64,000 nucleotides of DNA, taken from Mycobacterium sp. OAS707 (GTDB lineage Bacteria > Actinomycetota > Actinomycetes > Mycobacteriales > Mycobacteriaceae). Below are positions 1 to 8,231 of the stretch, piece after piece. Made by a program: the position numbers and the translations under genes. Under the pieces are notes generated by a model that saw nothing but the letters and a program-made list of their open reading frames with translations, was not told where the DNA came from and did not search any database. The stretch spans positions 310,001-374,000 of the forward strand of contig NZ_JADBDS010000003.1 in assembly GCF_014873705.1 (NCBI RefSeq), written 5' to 3'. The first letter of the stretch is position 1; each line of letters opens with the position of its first letter.

Positions 1-20
1 GGAACCAGCCCGTCGGCTTC

Positions 21-719
21 ATGGACAGTGGCGGCTTGGCCATGTCGACAAGAATCACAGAGGGCTCTATCATTCGTCAAGTGTCAGATTCGGCGACGAG
101 CGCTCGGCGGAGCAACCGCCGCGGTCAGGCGACGCGTGACGCCATGCTCGACGCGGCGCTGCGCGCCCTGGCGAGCGGTGATGTCGCCGCGGCTTCCGCC
201 AATCGCATCGCGAAGGACGCCGGCGCGACTTGGGGTGCGGTCAAATATCAGTTCGGCGATATCGACGGCTTGTGGGCCGCGGTGTTGCGTCGCACCGCTG
301 AGCGGCGCGGGCAATTGCCTTCACAGGCCACCCCGGATGCGCCGTTGCGCGAGCGGGTGGCCGCCATCATCGACCTCCTCTTCGACGGGTTGTCGGCACC
401 CGATTCGCGCGCGATCGAGACGCTGCGGGCAGCGTTGCCCCGCGATGGCGCGGAGTTGGAGCGGCTCTATCCGAAGACGGCCGCTGAACTCCAGTCATGG
501 GGGCGTAGTTGGATCGAAGCGTGCCAAGAGGCGTTCCGCGACGTCGATGTCGATCCCGAACGGGTCCGTGAGGTCGCGTCGTTCATCCCAGGCGCTATGC
601 GGGGCCTCGCCTCGGAGCGCCAACTCGGTTCCTACTACGACCTCGATATGGCGCGGCGTGGCCTGACGAACGCCATCGTGACGTACGTGCAGCGCTCAGA
701 TCACGGTGAGCGGCAGTGA
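21..719 (+). CDS. TetR-family transcriptional regulator
   Basis: A 232-residue protein with a TetR-like helix-turn-helix at about residues 36-80, including an AGATWGAVKYQFGDIDGL stretch typical of the recognition helix and the turn after it. The rest is a helical ligand-binding domain with no family-specific signature that I can name. It should be a ligand-responsive DNA-binding repressor. A second in-frame ATG at 42 is an equally plausible start, and there is too little upstream sequence to choose. Its 3' end overlaps the end of the convergent 408-residue gene by 24 bases, so the two are not co-transcribed and its targets cannot be deduced from this window. Confidence 0.85.
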   Translation: MDSGGLAMSTRITEGSIIRQVSDSATSARRSNRRGQATRDAMLDAALRALASGDVAAASANRIAKDAGATWGAVKYQFGDIDGLWAAVLRRTAERRGQLPSQATPDAPLRERVAAIIDLLFDGLSAPDSRAIETLRAALPRDGAELERLYPKTAAELQSWGRSWIEACQEAFRDVDVDPERVREVASFIPGAMRGLASERQLGSYYDLDMARRGLTNAIVTYVQRSDHGERQ

Positions 720-1922
720 CTTCCGGTGCTCGAAGGTAAACGTCGCGCCGCCGCTGACCCGGACCACCGATACCTCCGGTAATTCCTTTGCCGCCGTGTC
801 GGTTTCGATGATTCGCGCCGTCCACTCGTTGTCAGTTCCTGCGGTCTCGACGTCGAGTCGCGGGTCGATCGCGGCGACGGCCGCCTGCAGTGGGCGCGTC
901 TCGGTCGGTCCGACCAACGACAACCACGCCCCGTCCTCGTGCGCCGCAGAGCGGCGGACGTGCACGGTGTCCGGGCCGAATTCGGCGGTCACGTACGGGG
1001 CGGGATTGAACATCGGATGCAGTTCAAGCGTGCGCATCGCGCCCTCGATGCCGCCGGGCAGGCCCAGAGCGCGGTGAATACGTTCGGCGGCGATGCCGGC
1101 AAGGCCGATGAGCTGTTTGGTGCAGATCTCGGTCGCCAGTTCGGTGTTCGTACCCGCGCGCTTGCCGACCGCGATGACGAACGACAGGTTCAGCAGGTGC
1201 ATCTGCAGACATACTTCGTCGGCCATCCGCACGAGCGCCGACTGTGAGAACGCGCCGAAGTCGAAGTCGGACACCAAGGCGCCCGAGTAATCCGACTGCC
1301 CTTCGTCGGCAGCGTCGATCGGGTCGAGTTCGGTTCGGGCGGCGCGAGTTCGGCGTATCACGTCGAGGACGGGATGGTCCTGCACCTCTGGGTGAGACTC
1401 GTCGATGACCACGGTCCACGCGCAGTGGGGGTGGCGGTCGGCAGGCGCCCGCGGCGGGCGGTGAATGGGACGGATCTGCGCCCTGCGGTTGGTGGCCACC
1501 GCGGTGGCGTCGAACGTCGGGTCCTCGATGTCGTGGCACATGCCGCGGACGTACTCCTCGCCCATCGGTTCGACGTCGAGCAGCGCGCCGCAGTGGTCGA
1601 GGTGGAACTCACCGTGCCAACGGTCATGCACTGTGTAGCGGAAGTCCATGAATTGCGGGGGCGCGCCGATGTCGAGTTGCAGGCCCTTGAAGATCGTGAC
1701 GACGTCGTCGCCCTCGTAGTTGAGAGCCTTCTGCATTCGCCTGGTGTAGATCGGGCTGGCGCCCATCCATTCCTCGATCGCGATCTGCAGCATCTCCTCG
1801 CGACCGAAATTGCTGATGCACCAAGCCATTCCGGAGCGGTCGATCAGCTGACCGATCAACAGCAGCTCCGGCACCAGCGTCGCGAGCTGCTCCCGCGACA
1901 GGCCGGCAAACCTACTTGTCAT
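696..1922 (-). CDS. Conserved hypothetical protein, last gene of the aldA operon
   Basis: A 408-residue soluble protein that I do not recognise. It has no signal peptide or membrane segment. Visible landmarks are a His/Asp/Cys cluster at residues 99-111 (H99, D100, H103, H107, H110, C111) and a C-H-D triad at 129-131, which together could bind a metal or form an active site. Its start overlaps the end of the carboxymuconolactone-decarboxylase-like gene by 11 bases, so it is probably translated in the same operon and may act in the same oxidation pathway. In M. tuberculosis purD follows Rv0771 at this point, so this gene marks a break in the shared gene order. Confidence 0.75.
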   Translation of the reverse strand: MTSRFAGLSREQLATLVPELLLIGQLIDRSGMAWCISNFGREEMLQIAIEEWMGASPIYTRRMQKALNYEGDDVVTIFKGLQLDIGAPPQFMDFRYTVHDRWHGEFHLDHCGALLDVEPMGEEYVRGMCHDIEDPTFDATAVATNRRAQIRPIHRPPRAPADRHPHCAWTVVIDESHPEVQDHPVLDVIRRTRAARTELDPIDAADEGQSDYSGALVSDFDFGAFSQSALVRMADEVCLQMHLLNLSFVIAVGKRAGTNTELATEICTKQLIGLAGIAAERIHRALGLPGGIEGAMRTLELHPMFNPAPYVTAEFGPDTVHVRRSAAHEDGAWLSLVGPTETRPLQAAVAAIDPRLDVETAGTDNEWTARIIETDTAAKELPEVSVVRVSGGATFTFEHRKSLPLTVI

Positions 1923-2340
1923 CGAGACTGCTTCCCGAGTGCATCTTCAGCGCCGCGTCGACGTTCGCCTTCTTGTCCTCGCCCTGCTGCTTCTTCCGCT
2001 GCTTTGTCACCTTCGTGACCACGCCGTCGAGCTTGGAACCCAACGGGAATCCGAGGTAGTGGGTAAGGAAGATCGCCATCTCCTTGAGCTCGTCCTCGGT
2101 GATCTCGCCGTTGGCGAGCGCGGCGTTGGCCTGGATCTCGGCCAAGTCAGAGATACCGAGAGCGGTCACCACGGTCAGCGTCATGATCCGTTTGTCCCGC
2201 ATCGACAGGCCGGGGCGCGTCCAGATGGTGCCGAAGAGGTGGTCTGCGGTCAGGGCGAAGTACTCGCCGGGCATGTCCGGCATCTCCCACCCATAGACCT
2301 CGTTCATCTTGGCGAGGCCCTTCTTGCGCAGCTCTTCCAT
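1912..2340 (-). CDS. Carboxymuconolactone decarboxylase (AhpD-like) family protein, Rv0771-type
   Basis: A 142-residue protein of the CMD/AhpD-like fold, with the family segment RPGLSMRDKRIMTLTVV at about residues 42-58 followed by the helical E-I-Q-A-N-A-A-L-A-N-G-E stretch. I see no CxxC pair, so it resembles the decarboxylase-like branch rather than the peroxidase branch. Gene order matches Rv0771, which follows Rv0770 in M. tuberculosis. It starts directly at the end of the upstream dehydrogenase gene, which indicates tight coupling. The substrate is unknown. Presence in the aldA operon suggests a small oxidised intermediate of the cyp51/cyp123 pathway. Confidence 0.85.
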   Translation of the reverse strand: MEELRKKGLAKMNEVYGWEMPDMPGEYFALTADHLFGTIWTRPGLSMRDKRIMTLTVVTALGISDLAEIQANAALANGEITEDELKEMAIFLTHYLGFPLGSKLDGVVTKVTKQRKKQQGEDKKANVDAALKMHSGSSLDDK

Positions 2341-3194
2341 TACGACTCCTTCGTATGCGGGACGCCGAGGCTGGCGGCGAAGTTTTGCAGTGCGTATTCC
2401 GCCATCGGCAGCTCGACGCCCAATTCCTCACCGAGCGCCAGCGCCAGGCGCAAATCCTTCTCGCCTAACGCGCGGTTGTGCAGGAAGGGTTGATACAGAA
2501 AGTGGTCAGGGGCAAGTGGCTTCGCATCGTCGCGCCACATGACCATGCCTGCGCCGCCGCTCTGCTTGTCACTGTGGCGGACGACTTTGCCGAGGTCCTG
2601 GCAGTTCACACCTGCTGCGTCGGCGAGCTTCAATGCCTCACCCGCGGCGGTGAACGAAATGAAGTGCAACATGTTGCGGGCCAGTTTCATTCGGGTACCC
2701 GCGCCAGGCTGTCCGGCGTGCACGATGAGCGATGCCCACAGCGAGAACGGCTTCTCGACGAGTTCGAACGCCTCATCACTGGCGCCGACCATCACTGCCA
2801 ACTCGCCCTTCTTCGCGGCGCGGTCGCCACCGCTGACTGGTGCATCAACGATGTGAATGCCCTCCGAATGCAACTGCTCGGCCAACTCGGCGGCAGTCCC
2901 GTCGCTGATCGTGGAGTGGATCGCGATGACGGTGCCGGGCTTCGCATGCGCCGCCAACTCCCCGACAACATCGCGCACCTGCTCGTCGTTGAGCACGGTG
3001 ACACTGATGACGTCGGCCTCCGCCACGTCGGCCACACTGTCGGCGAGACTGGCGCCGGCTTCGGCCAGCGGCGTCATCGCCTCGGCGCGCGCATCGAAAA
3101 CCACCAGACCGCCGGGCCATTCGACGAGACGCTTGGCCATGGGCGCGCCCTGGTTGCCAAGGCCGATATAGCCGAGCTTGATGTCGTCACTCAT
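2340..3194 (-). CDS. NAD(P)-dependent 3-hydroxyisobutyrate dehydrogenase-like oxidoreductase, Rv0770-type
   Basis: From the start at 3194 the protein has 284 residues and opens with a Rossmann motif, GYIGLGNQGAPMAKRL, followed by a family-typical D-A-P-V-S-G-G segment and the K-L-A-R-N segment that carries the usual catalytic lysine. It should oxidise or reduce a beta-hydroxy acid with NAD(P). A longer reading frame begins at 3275, but the 27 extra residues are Arg-rich and unlike the family. The start at 3194 overlaps the upstream SDR stop in an ATGA, which favours it. The order aldA, SDR, this gene, CMD matches Rv0768 to Rv0771. Confidence 0.9.
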   Translation of the reverse strand: MSDDIKLGYIGLGNQGAPMAKRLVEWPGGLVVFDARAEAMTPLAEAGASLADSVADVAEADVISVTVLNDEQVRDVVGELAAHAKPGTVIAIHSTISDGTAAELAEQLHSEGIHIVDAPVSGGDRAAKKGELAVMVGASDEAFELVEKPFSLWASLIVHAGQPGAGTRMKLARNMLHFISFTAAGEALKLADAAGVNCQDLGKVVRHSDKQSGGAGMVMWRDDAKPLAPDHFLYQPFLHNRALGEKDLRLALALGEELGVELPMAEYALQNFAASLGVPHTKES

Positions 3195-3940
3195 GAGCGG
3201 ATGATCTGTCCGCCGTCGACGTTGAAGATCTGGCCGGTGATCCACTTCGCTTGATCGGACAGCAGGAACAGGCACATGCCGACCAGGTCTTCGGGTTGGC
3301 CCATGCGGGACAACGGAATTCCCTTGACGATGTCGGCAACCATCTCCTGCGGCGTCGTGGTCCGGTTCGCCTCGGTGTCGATGGGACCGGGCGCGATCGC
3401 GTTGACCCGGATGTTCTGCCCGCCGAGCTCAGTGGCCAGCTGCTGGGTGAGGCCGTTGACGCCGACCTTCGCCAGACCGTAGAAGTTCGAGTACAGCCAG
3501 GCCGCCGTCGAGGACTGATTGACGATGGCGCCGCCACCGCGCTTGGCCATCTTTCGATACACCGCGCGAGTGCACACCAGGGCACCGTCCATATTCACGC
3601 TCATGAACTTCTTGTAGTAGTCCCAGTCGACGGTGATCAGGAAGTCCAGCTTCATGCCGCCGAAGATCGCCGCATTGTTGACCAGATAGTCGATGCCACC
3701 GAACTCCGAAAGCGTCTGCGCGGCCATCTCTTTCGCTGAGTCCGGATCGGACACATCCACTCGGACCGCCAGCGCGTTGCCGCCCTCGCCCTTGATCCCG
3801 TCGGCGACCTTCTGCGCGCCCTCGGTGTTGATGTCGGCCACCACCACCGCAGCGCCCTCGCGGGCCAGCGCCTCGGCGTAGGCCTGGCCGATGCCGCCAC
3901 CGGCGCCGGTGACGATCGCGACCTTTTCGTCGAACTGCAT
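3191..3940 (-). CDS. Short-chain dehydrogenase/reductase, Rv0769-type
   Basis: A classical SDR of 249 residues. It has the TGAGGGIG cofactor motif near residue 11, the N-N-A-A motif in mid-protein and the catalytic Tyr154-xxx-Lys158 pair in FYGLAK. I chose the start at 3940 because AAGGAAAGAT precedes it as a ribosome-binding site. The upstream in-frame extension to 4021 is Arg-rich and unlike SDRs. A 77-base gap separates it from the upstream aldehyde dehydrogenase gene, and its stop overlaps the next start. It should interconvert an alcohol and a ketone or aldehyde within the pathway encoded by this locus. Confidence 0.9.
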   Translation of the reverse strand: MQFDEKVAIVTGAGGGIGQAYAEALAREGAAVVVADINTEGAQKVADGIKGEGGNALAVRVDVSDPDSAKEMAAQTLSEFGGIDYLVNNAAIFGGMKLDFLITVDWDYYKKFMSVNMDGALVCTRAVYRKMAKRGGGAIVNQSSTAAWLYSNFYGLAKVGVNGLTQQLATELGGQNIRVNAIAPGPIDTEANRTTTPQEMVADIVKGIPLSRMGQPEDLVGMCLFLLSDQAKWITGQIFNVDGGQIIRS

Positions 3941-4017
3941 ATCTTTCCTTTCCGCCGAGCGTGGACTTGATGCACGTTTTTCGCCGTTAGGCGTGCGGGT
4001 AACCCACGTTCGGCGGG

Positions 4018-5484
4018 TCAAATTGCTGTGGCAATGGCCTTGGTCTCGAGGTACTCCTCGAAACCCGCCAGGCCCATCTCCCGGCCGATGCCGGACTGCT
4101 TGTATCCCCCGAACGGCATGTCGGCGGAGTACCAGACGCCGCCGTTGACATTGACGGTGCCGACGCGCATCCGCGCGGCGATGCCCGCGGCACGGTCCGG
4201 ATCGGCCGAGAACACGGTGCCGGACAGCCCGTACGGCGAATCATTGGCGATCCGCACCGCGTCGTCGTCGCCGTCGTGCGCGATCACCGTCAACACCGGG
4301 CCGAAGATCTCCTCACGTGCGACCTTCGCGTTGTTGTCAAGGCCCGCAATGACTGTCGGCTCGATGAAGAAGCCGGTGTCGCGGTCGGCGGGCCTGCCGC
4401 CGCCGCAGGCGAACTTGCCGCCCTCGTCGGTGGCCGAGTCCAGATAGCCCTGAACGCGGTCCCGCTGCCGCGCGGAGATCAACGGCCCGCAGACGGTGCC
4501 GGGGTCTGTCGGATCGCCCGGCTTGATCGAGCCCATGGTTGCCGCCGCAGCCTCGACCGCCTCGTTGTAACGCGCTCGCGGCACCACCAGCCGGGTCGTG
4601 ATCGCGCAGCCCTGACCGGCGTGCATCGATGCAGTGAACGCCGACATCGAACACGCGCCGGCCAGATCCGCGTCGTCGAGCACGAGGAAGGCCGACTTGC
4701 CACCGAGTTCAAGGAAGACCTTCTTGAGTGTCGCGGCGCCGTCGGCCATCACTGCGCGTCCGGTGGCCGTCGACCCGGTGAACGAAACCATGTCCACGCG
4801 TGGGTCTTTCGACAGCAGCGCGCCGACGCCGTGGTCGCTGGAGGTGACGATGTTGAGCACGCCGGGCGGGATGTCGGTGTGCTCAGCGATCAACTCGCCG
4901 AGGATGGCGGCACACCATGGCGTGTCCGGCGCCGGCTTGAGGACGACGGTGTTGCCCGCCGCCAGCGCCGGGCCGAGCTTGGCCAGGTTGATCTGATGCG
5001 GGAAGTTCCATGGGGTGATGGCACCCACGACGCCGACGGCTTCCCGTGCGACGGTGCGGTGCGTCTTGATGCCCATCGGCTCGGCGATGCCGAAGTCGGT
5101 TGTCCACTGGTAGGACTCGGCGGTGTCGGCGCAGAAACTCAGGTCGGCGATCGGACCTTCCAGCTGCGCCATCGAGGTCAGCATGACTGGGGCACCGACT
5201 TCGGCAATGGTCAGCTCGCGTAGTTCCTCGACGTTCTTGGTGAGCGCCTCCTGCAGCTGGCGCACACACCGCACCCGCAACTCGACGTTGGTCGACCAGT
5301 CCGTCTCGTCGAACGCGCGGCGAGCTGCCTCGATCGCCCGGTCCATGTCGTCGACGGTCGCGTCGGCGGCCATTCCGAGCACCTCTTCGGTGGCGGGATT
5401 GATCGTCGGAAACGTGCCACCACTACCGGCAACCAGCTTCCCGTCGATGAACAGCTGACTCTGGCGATCGCTGCGCAGGCCCAT
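4018..5484 (-). CDS. aldA: NAD-dependent aldehyde dehydrogenase, AldA/Rv0768-type
   Basis: A 488-residue aldehyde dehydrogenase that oxidises an aldehyde to the acid. The active-site cysteine is C293 in the GQGC context, the general base lies in L-E-L-G-G, and the N-P-W-N-F-P segment of the cofactor and substrate site is present. The start at 5484 follows GGAGAG. The reading frame continues upstream to 5565, but that extension runs into the promoter. It is the first gene of the leftward operon and diverges from a TetR gene across about 140 bases containing two matching palindromes. By synteny it corresponds to Rv0768 (aldA). The physiological substrate is unknown. Confidence 0.92.
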   Translation of the reverse strand: MGLRSDRQSQLFIDGKLVAGSGGTFPTINPATEEVLGMAADATVDDMDRAIEAARRAFDETDWSTNVELRVRCVRQLQEALTKNVEELRELTIAEVGAPVMLTSMAQLEGPIADLSFCADTAESYQWTTDFGIAEPMGIKTHRTVAREAVGVVGAITPWNFPHQINLAKLGPALAAGNTVVLKPAPDTPWCAAILGELIAEHTDIPPGVLNIVTSSDHGVGALLSKDPRVDMVSFTGSTATGRAVMADGAATLKKVFLELGGKSAFLVLDDADLAGACSMSAFTASMHAGQGCAITTRLVVPRARYNEAVEAAAATMGSIKPGDPTDPGTVCGPLISARQRDRVQGYLDSATDEGGKFACGGGRPADRDTGFFIEPTVIAGLDNNAKVAREEIFGPVLTVIAHDGDDDAVRIANDSPYGLSGTVFSADPDRAAGIAARMRVGTVNVNGGVWYSADMPFGGYKQSGIGREMGLAGFEEYLETKAIATAI

Positions 5485-5507
5485 GACCAACTCTCCGCTT
5501 CTTTGCT

Positions 5508-5519
5508 GGACAACTGTCC
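5508..5519. promoter_or_regulatory. Palindrome GGACA-N2-TGTCC, putative TetR operator 1
   Basis: A perfect 5-base inverted repeat, GGACAACTGTCC, lies 24 bases upstream of the aldA start codon. The same arms with another two-base centre recur at 5620-5631 on the far side of the divergent promoter. The spacing and duplication fit an operator for the adjacent TetR regulator controlling both operons. This is inference from sequence symmetry. Confidence 0.6.
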
Positions 5520-5619
5520 GACTTGGCTTATCCGAACGATAGCCCGCGAAGCGTCCTTGTTGCAAGCATGACCCGATTCACCTGCGTACTTGCCTATCGG
5601 CCATCCGGTCAGATAACTT

Positions 5620-5631
5620 GGACATGTGTCC
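5620..5631. promoter_or_regulatory. Palindrome GGACA-N2-TGTCC, putative TetR operator 2
   Basis: The second copy, GGACATGTGTCC, has the same 5-base arms and 2-base spacer as the site at 5508 and also shares an outer TGGACA flank. It overlaps the GTG at 5626 proposed as the TetR start, so binding here could block the gene's own transcription or translation start. It also leaves open that the true start is the GTG at 5641. Confidence 0.6.
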
Positions 5632-6210
5632 AGCGATGCCGTGGCAGCCGTCACAGAACAGCCACGCAACCGCCGCCAGGAGGAGACGTTCCGCAAGGTG
5701 CTCGCCGCCGGCGTCGAAATGCTGCGCGAGTCGTCATATGCCGATCTGACGGTGCGGGCGGTGGCCGCCCGCGCCAAGGTCGCCCCGGCGACCGCCTACA
5801 CCTACTTCTCGTCCAAGAACCATCTGATTGCCGAGGTGTACCTGGACCTCGTCCGGCAAGTGCCGTACTTCACCGACGTCAACGACACCCGCACCAGTCG
5901 CGTCGAGCAGGCGCTGCGTGCGCTGACACTGATGATCGCCGACGAGCCGGAGGTCGCGGCCGCGTGCACGACGGCGCTGCTGAGCAATGGCGATCAGGCC
6001 GTGCGCGCGGTGCGCGATCGCATCGGCGCGGAGATCCACAAGCGCATCCGGTCGGCGGTCGGCCCAGACGCCGACCCACGCACGGTATCGGCCCTCGAGA
6101 TGACGTATTTCGGCGCGCTGGTCCATGCGGGCAGCGGCGTCGTCACGTACCACCAGATCGCCGACCGCCTCACCTACGTCGTCGGCCTCATCCTGGGAGA
6201 AGAAGAGTGA
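5626..6210 (+). CDS. TetR-family regulator of the cyp123/cyp51 cluster, Rv0767c-type
   Basis: A 194-residue TetR protein with its helix-turn-helix at about residues 36-66, including the recognition segment KVAPATAYTYFSSKNHL. It opens the rightward operon: its stop overlaps the P450 start as GTGA. Position and orientation match Rv0767c, which divides the aldA side from the cyp123/cyp51 side in M. tuberculosis. It probably represses both divergent operons through the two GGACA-N2-TGTCC palindromes, and the effector may be a pathway substrate such as a sterol or terpenoid. A GTG start at 5626 gives full length, and a GTG at 5641 is an alternative. Confidence 0.88.
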   Translation: MSSDAVAAVTEQPRNRRQEETFRKVLAAGVEMLRESSYADLTVRAVAARAKVAPATAYTYFSSKNHLIAEVYLDLVRQVPYFTDVNDTRTSRVEQALRALTLMIADEPEVAAACTTALLSNGDQAVRAVRDRIGAEIHKRIRSAVGPDADPRTVSALEMTYFGALVHAGSGVVTYHQIADRLTYVVGLILGEEE

Positions 6211-7403
6211 CCGTAAGCGACCTCGTGCTCGATCCGTACGACTACGACTTCCACGAAGACCCGTACCCGTACTACCAGCGGCTGCGCGACGAAGCTCCGC
6301 TGTATCACAATGAGGAGCTCGGGTTTTGGGCGTTGTCGCGGCACAGTGACGTGCTGCAGGGTTTCCGCAACAGCACGACGCTGTCGAACAAGTTCGGCGT
6401 TTCGCTCGACCCGGCGTCACGTGGCCCGCACGCATCCAAGACCATGTCGTTTCTCGCGATGGACGATCCCGCGCACTTGCGGTTGCGCACCCTGGTCTCC
6501 AAGGGTTTCACCCCGCGGCGCATCCGCGAACTGGAACCACGAGTCACCGAGATCGCCATTCAGCACCTCGACATCGCTTTGCAGTCAGAGACTTTCGACT
6601 ACGTCGACGAATTCGCGGGCAAGCTCCCGATGGACGTCATCTCCGAATTGATGGGCGTTCCCCAGCCCGACCGGGCTCAGGTCCGTGCTTGGGCCGACGG
6701 TGTCATGCACCGCGACGAAGGCGTCACCGACGTGCCGCAAGCGGCGGTCGAGGCGTCCATCAACCTGATCGTCTACTACCAGGAGATGGTCGCCGAGCGT
6801 CGCAAGAAGCCCACCGACGACCTGACGACGGCGCTGCTGGAGGCCGAGATCGACGGCGACCGGTTGACCGACGACGAGATTCTGGGCTTCATGTTCCTGA
6901 TGGTCATCGCGGGCAACGAGACCACCACCAAACTGCTTGCCAACGCGGCGTTCTGGGGGCACAAGAACCCTGACCAGCTGACGCCCGTCTACGACGACAT
7001 GGAGCGGGTGCCGTTGTGGGTCGAGGAGACGCTGCGTTACGACACCTCCAGTCAGATCCTCGCGCGCACCGTCTCCGGAGACCTGACGCTGTATGACACC
7101 ACCATTCCCGACGGCGACGTCCTGTTGCTCCTGCCGGGTTCGGCCCACCGCGACGAGCGAGTCTTCACCAACCCCGACGACTACCTCATCGGACGCGAAA
7201 TCGGGTCCAAACTCATGAGTTTCGGCAGCGGTGCCCACTTCTGCCTCGGCGCGCACTTGGCGCGAATGGAGGCTCGGGTGGCGCTGGCCGAGTTGTTCAA
7301 GCGAATCCGCGGATATGAAGTCGACGAGGCCAACGCCGTCCGCGTCCACTCCAGTAACGTCCGCGGATTCGCTCATCTACCGATCACCGTGGAGACCCGC
7401 TGA
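6207..7403 (+). CDS. cyp123: Cytochrome P450, CYP123-type (Rv0766c-type)
   Basis: A 398-residue bacterial P450 that should use ferredoxin-delivered electrons to hydroxylate a small lipid-like substrate. The I-helix motif A-G-N-E-T-T, the K-helix E-E-T-L-R and the haem-ligand loop FGSGAHFCLG with Cys346 are all present. The GTG start at 6207 overlaps the stop of the TetR gene. A longer reading frame extending back to 5523 is only the TetR gene read in another frame. The CYP123 assignment rests on synteny with Rv0766c plus the P450 motifs. Substrates of CYP123 are not established. Confidence 0.88.
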   Translation: MTVSDLVLDPYDYDFHEDPYPYYQRLRDEAPLYHNEELGFWALSRHSDVLQGFRNSTTLSNKFGVSLDPASRGPHASKTMSFLAMDDPAHLRLRTLVSKGFTPRRIRELEPRVTEIAIQHLDIALQSETFDYVDEFAGKLPMDVISELMGVPQPDRAQVRAWADGVMHRDEGVTDVPQAAVEASINLIVYYQEMVAERRKKPTDDLTTALLEAEIDGDRLTDDEILGFMFLMVIAGNETTTKLLANAAFWGHKNPDQLTPVYDDMERVPLWVEETLRYDTSSQILARTVSGDLTLYDTTIPDGDVLLLLPGSAHRDERVFTNPDDYLIGREIGSKLMSFGSGAHFCLGAHLARMEARVALAELFKRIRGYEVDEANAVRVHSSNVRGFAHLPITVETR

Positions 7404-8231
7404 ATGCCCCGCTTTGAACCGCTGCCCAAGCGCAGACCAGCCATCGTCGCCGGCGCCTCGTCCGGGATCGGCGAAGCCACCGCGATCGAGCTTGCCGCGC
7501 ACGGCTTTCCCGTCGCACTCGGCGCTCGCCGCGTCGAGAAGCTCGACGAAATCGTCGGCAAGATCCGCGCCGACGGCGGCGAGGCCGTTGGTTTCCACCT
7601 CGACGTCACCGACCCCGGCTCGGTCAAATCCTTTGTCTCGCAATCGGTCGAGGCGCTCGGTGAGATCGAGGTACTGGTGGCGGGCGCCGGTGACACCTAC
7701 TTCGGCAAGCTGGCTGACATCAGCACCGACGAGTTCGAGTCGCAGCTGCAGATCCACCTGGTCGGCGCCAACCGGCTGGCCGCCGCGGTGCTGCCCGGCA
7801 TGATCGAGCGCCAGCGTGGTGACCTGATCTTCGTGGGCTCCGACGTCGCACTTCGTCAGCGCCCGCACATGGGTGCCTACGGGGCGGCCAAGGCCGCACT
7901 GGTCGCGATGGTCACCAACTTCCAGATGGAACTCGAAGGCACCGGCGTCCGTGCCTCGATCGTGCATCCCGGCCCGACCAAGACCAACATGGGTTGGAGC
8001 CTGCCCGCCGAGTTGATCGGTCCAGCCCTCGAAGACTGGGCCAGATGGGGCCAGGCCCGTCACGACTACTTCCTGCGGGCGGCGGATCTCGCGCGGGCCA
8101 TCACGTTCGTCGCCGAGACGCCGCGTGGCGGGTTCATCGCGAACATGGAACTGCAGCCCGAGGCGCCGTTGGCCGACAAGAAGGACCGGCAGAAACTTGC
8201 GCTTGGCGAGGAAGGAATGCCACCGGTATGA
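7404..8231 (+). CDS. Short-chain dehydrogenase/reductase, Rv0765c-type
   Basis: A 275-residue SDR with the cofactor motif GASSGIG at about residues 17-23 and the catalytic Tyr159-xxx-Lys163 pair in YGAAK. It begins immediately after the CYP123 stop codon, and its own stop overlaps the CYP51 start as ATGA, so it is embedded in the operon. It should act on an alcohol or ketone formed by one of the flanking P450 enzymes. Gene order matches Rv0765c. Confidence 0.9.
   Translation: MPRFEPLPKRRPAIVAGASSGIGEATAIELAAHGFPVALGARRVEKLDEIVGKIRADGGEAVGFHLDVTDPGSVKSFVSQSVEALGEIEVLVAGAGDTYFGKLADISTDEFESQLQIHLVGANRLAAAVLPGMIERQRGDLIFVGSDVALRQRPHMGAYGAAKAALVAMVTNFQMELEGTGVRASIVHPGPTKTNMGWSLPAELIGPALEDWARWGQARHDYFLRAADLARAITFVAETPRGGFIANMELQPEAPLADKKDRQKLALGEEGMPPV

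Noticed and set aside
5523..6206. N-terminal extension of the CYP123 frame back to 5523
   Set aside because: This part covers the TetR gene in another frame and is Arg-rich. The P450 begins properly at the GTG at 6207.
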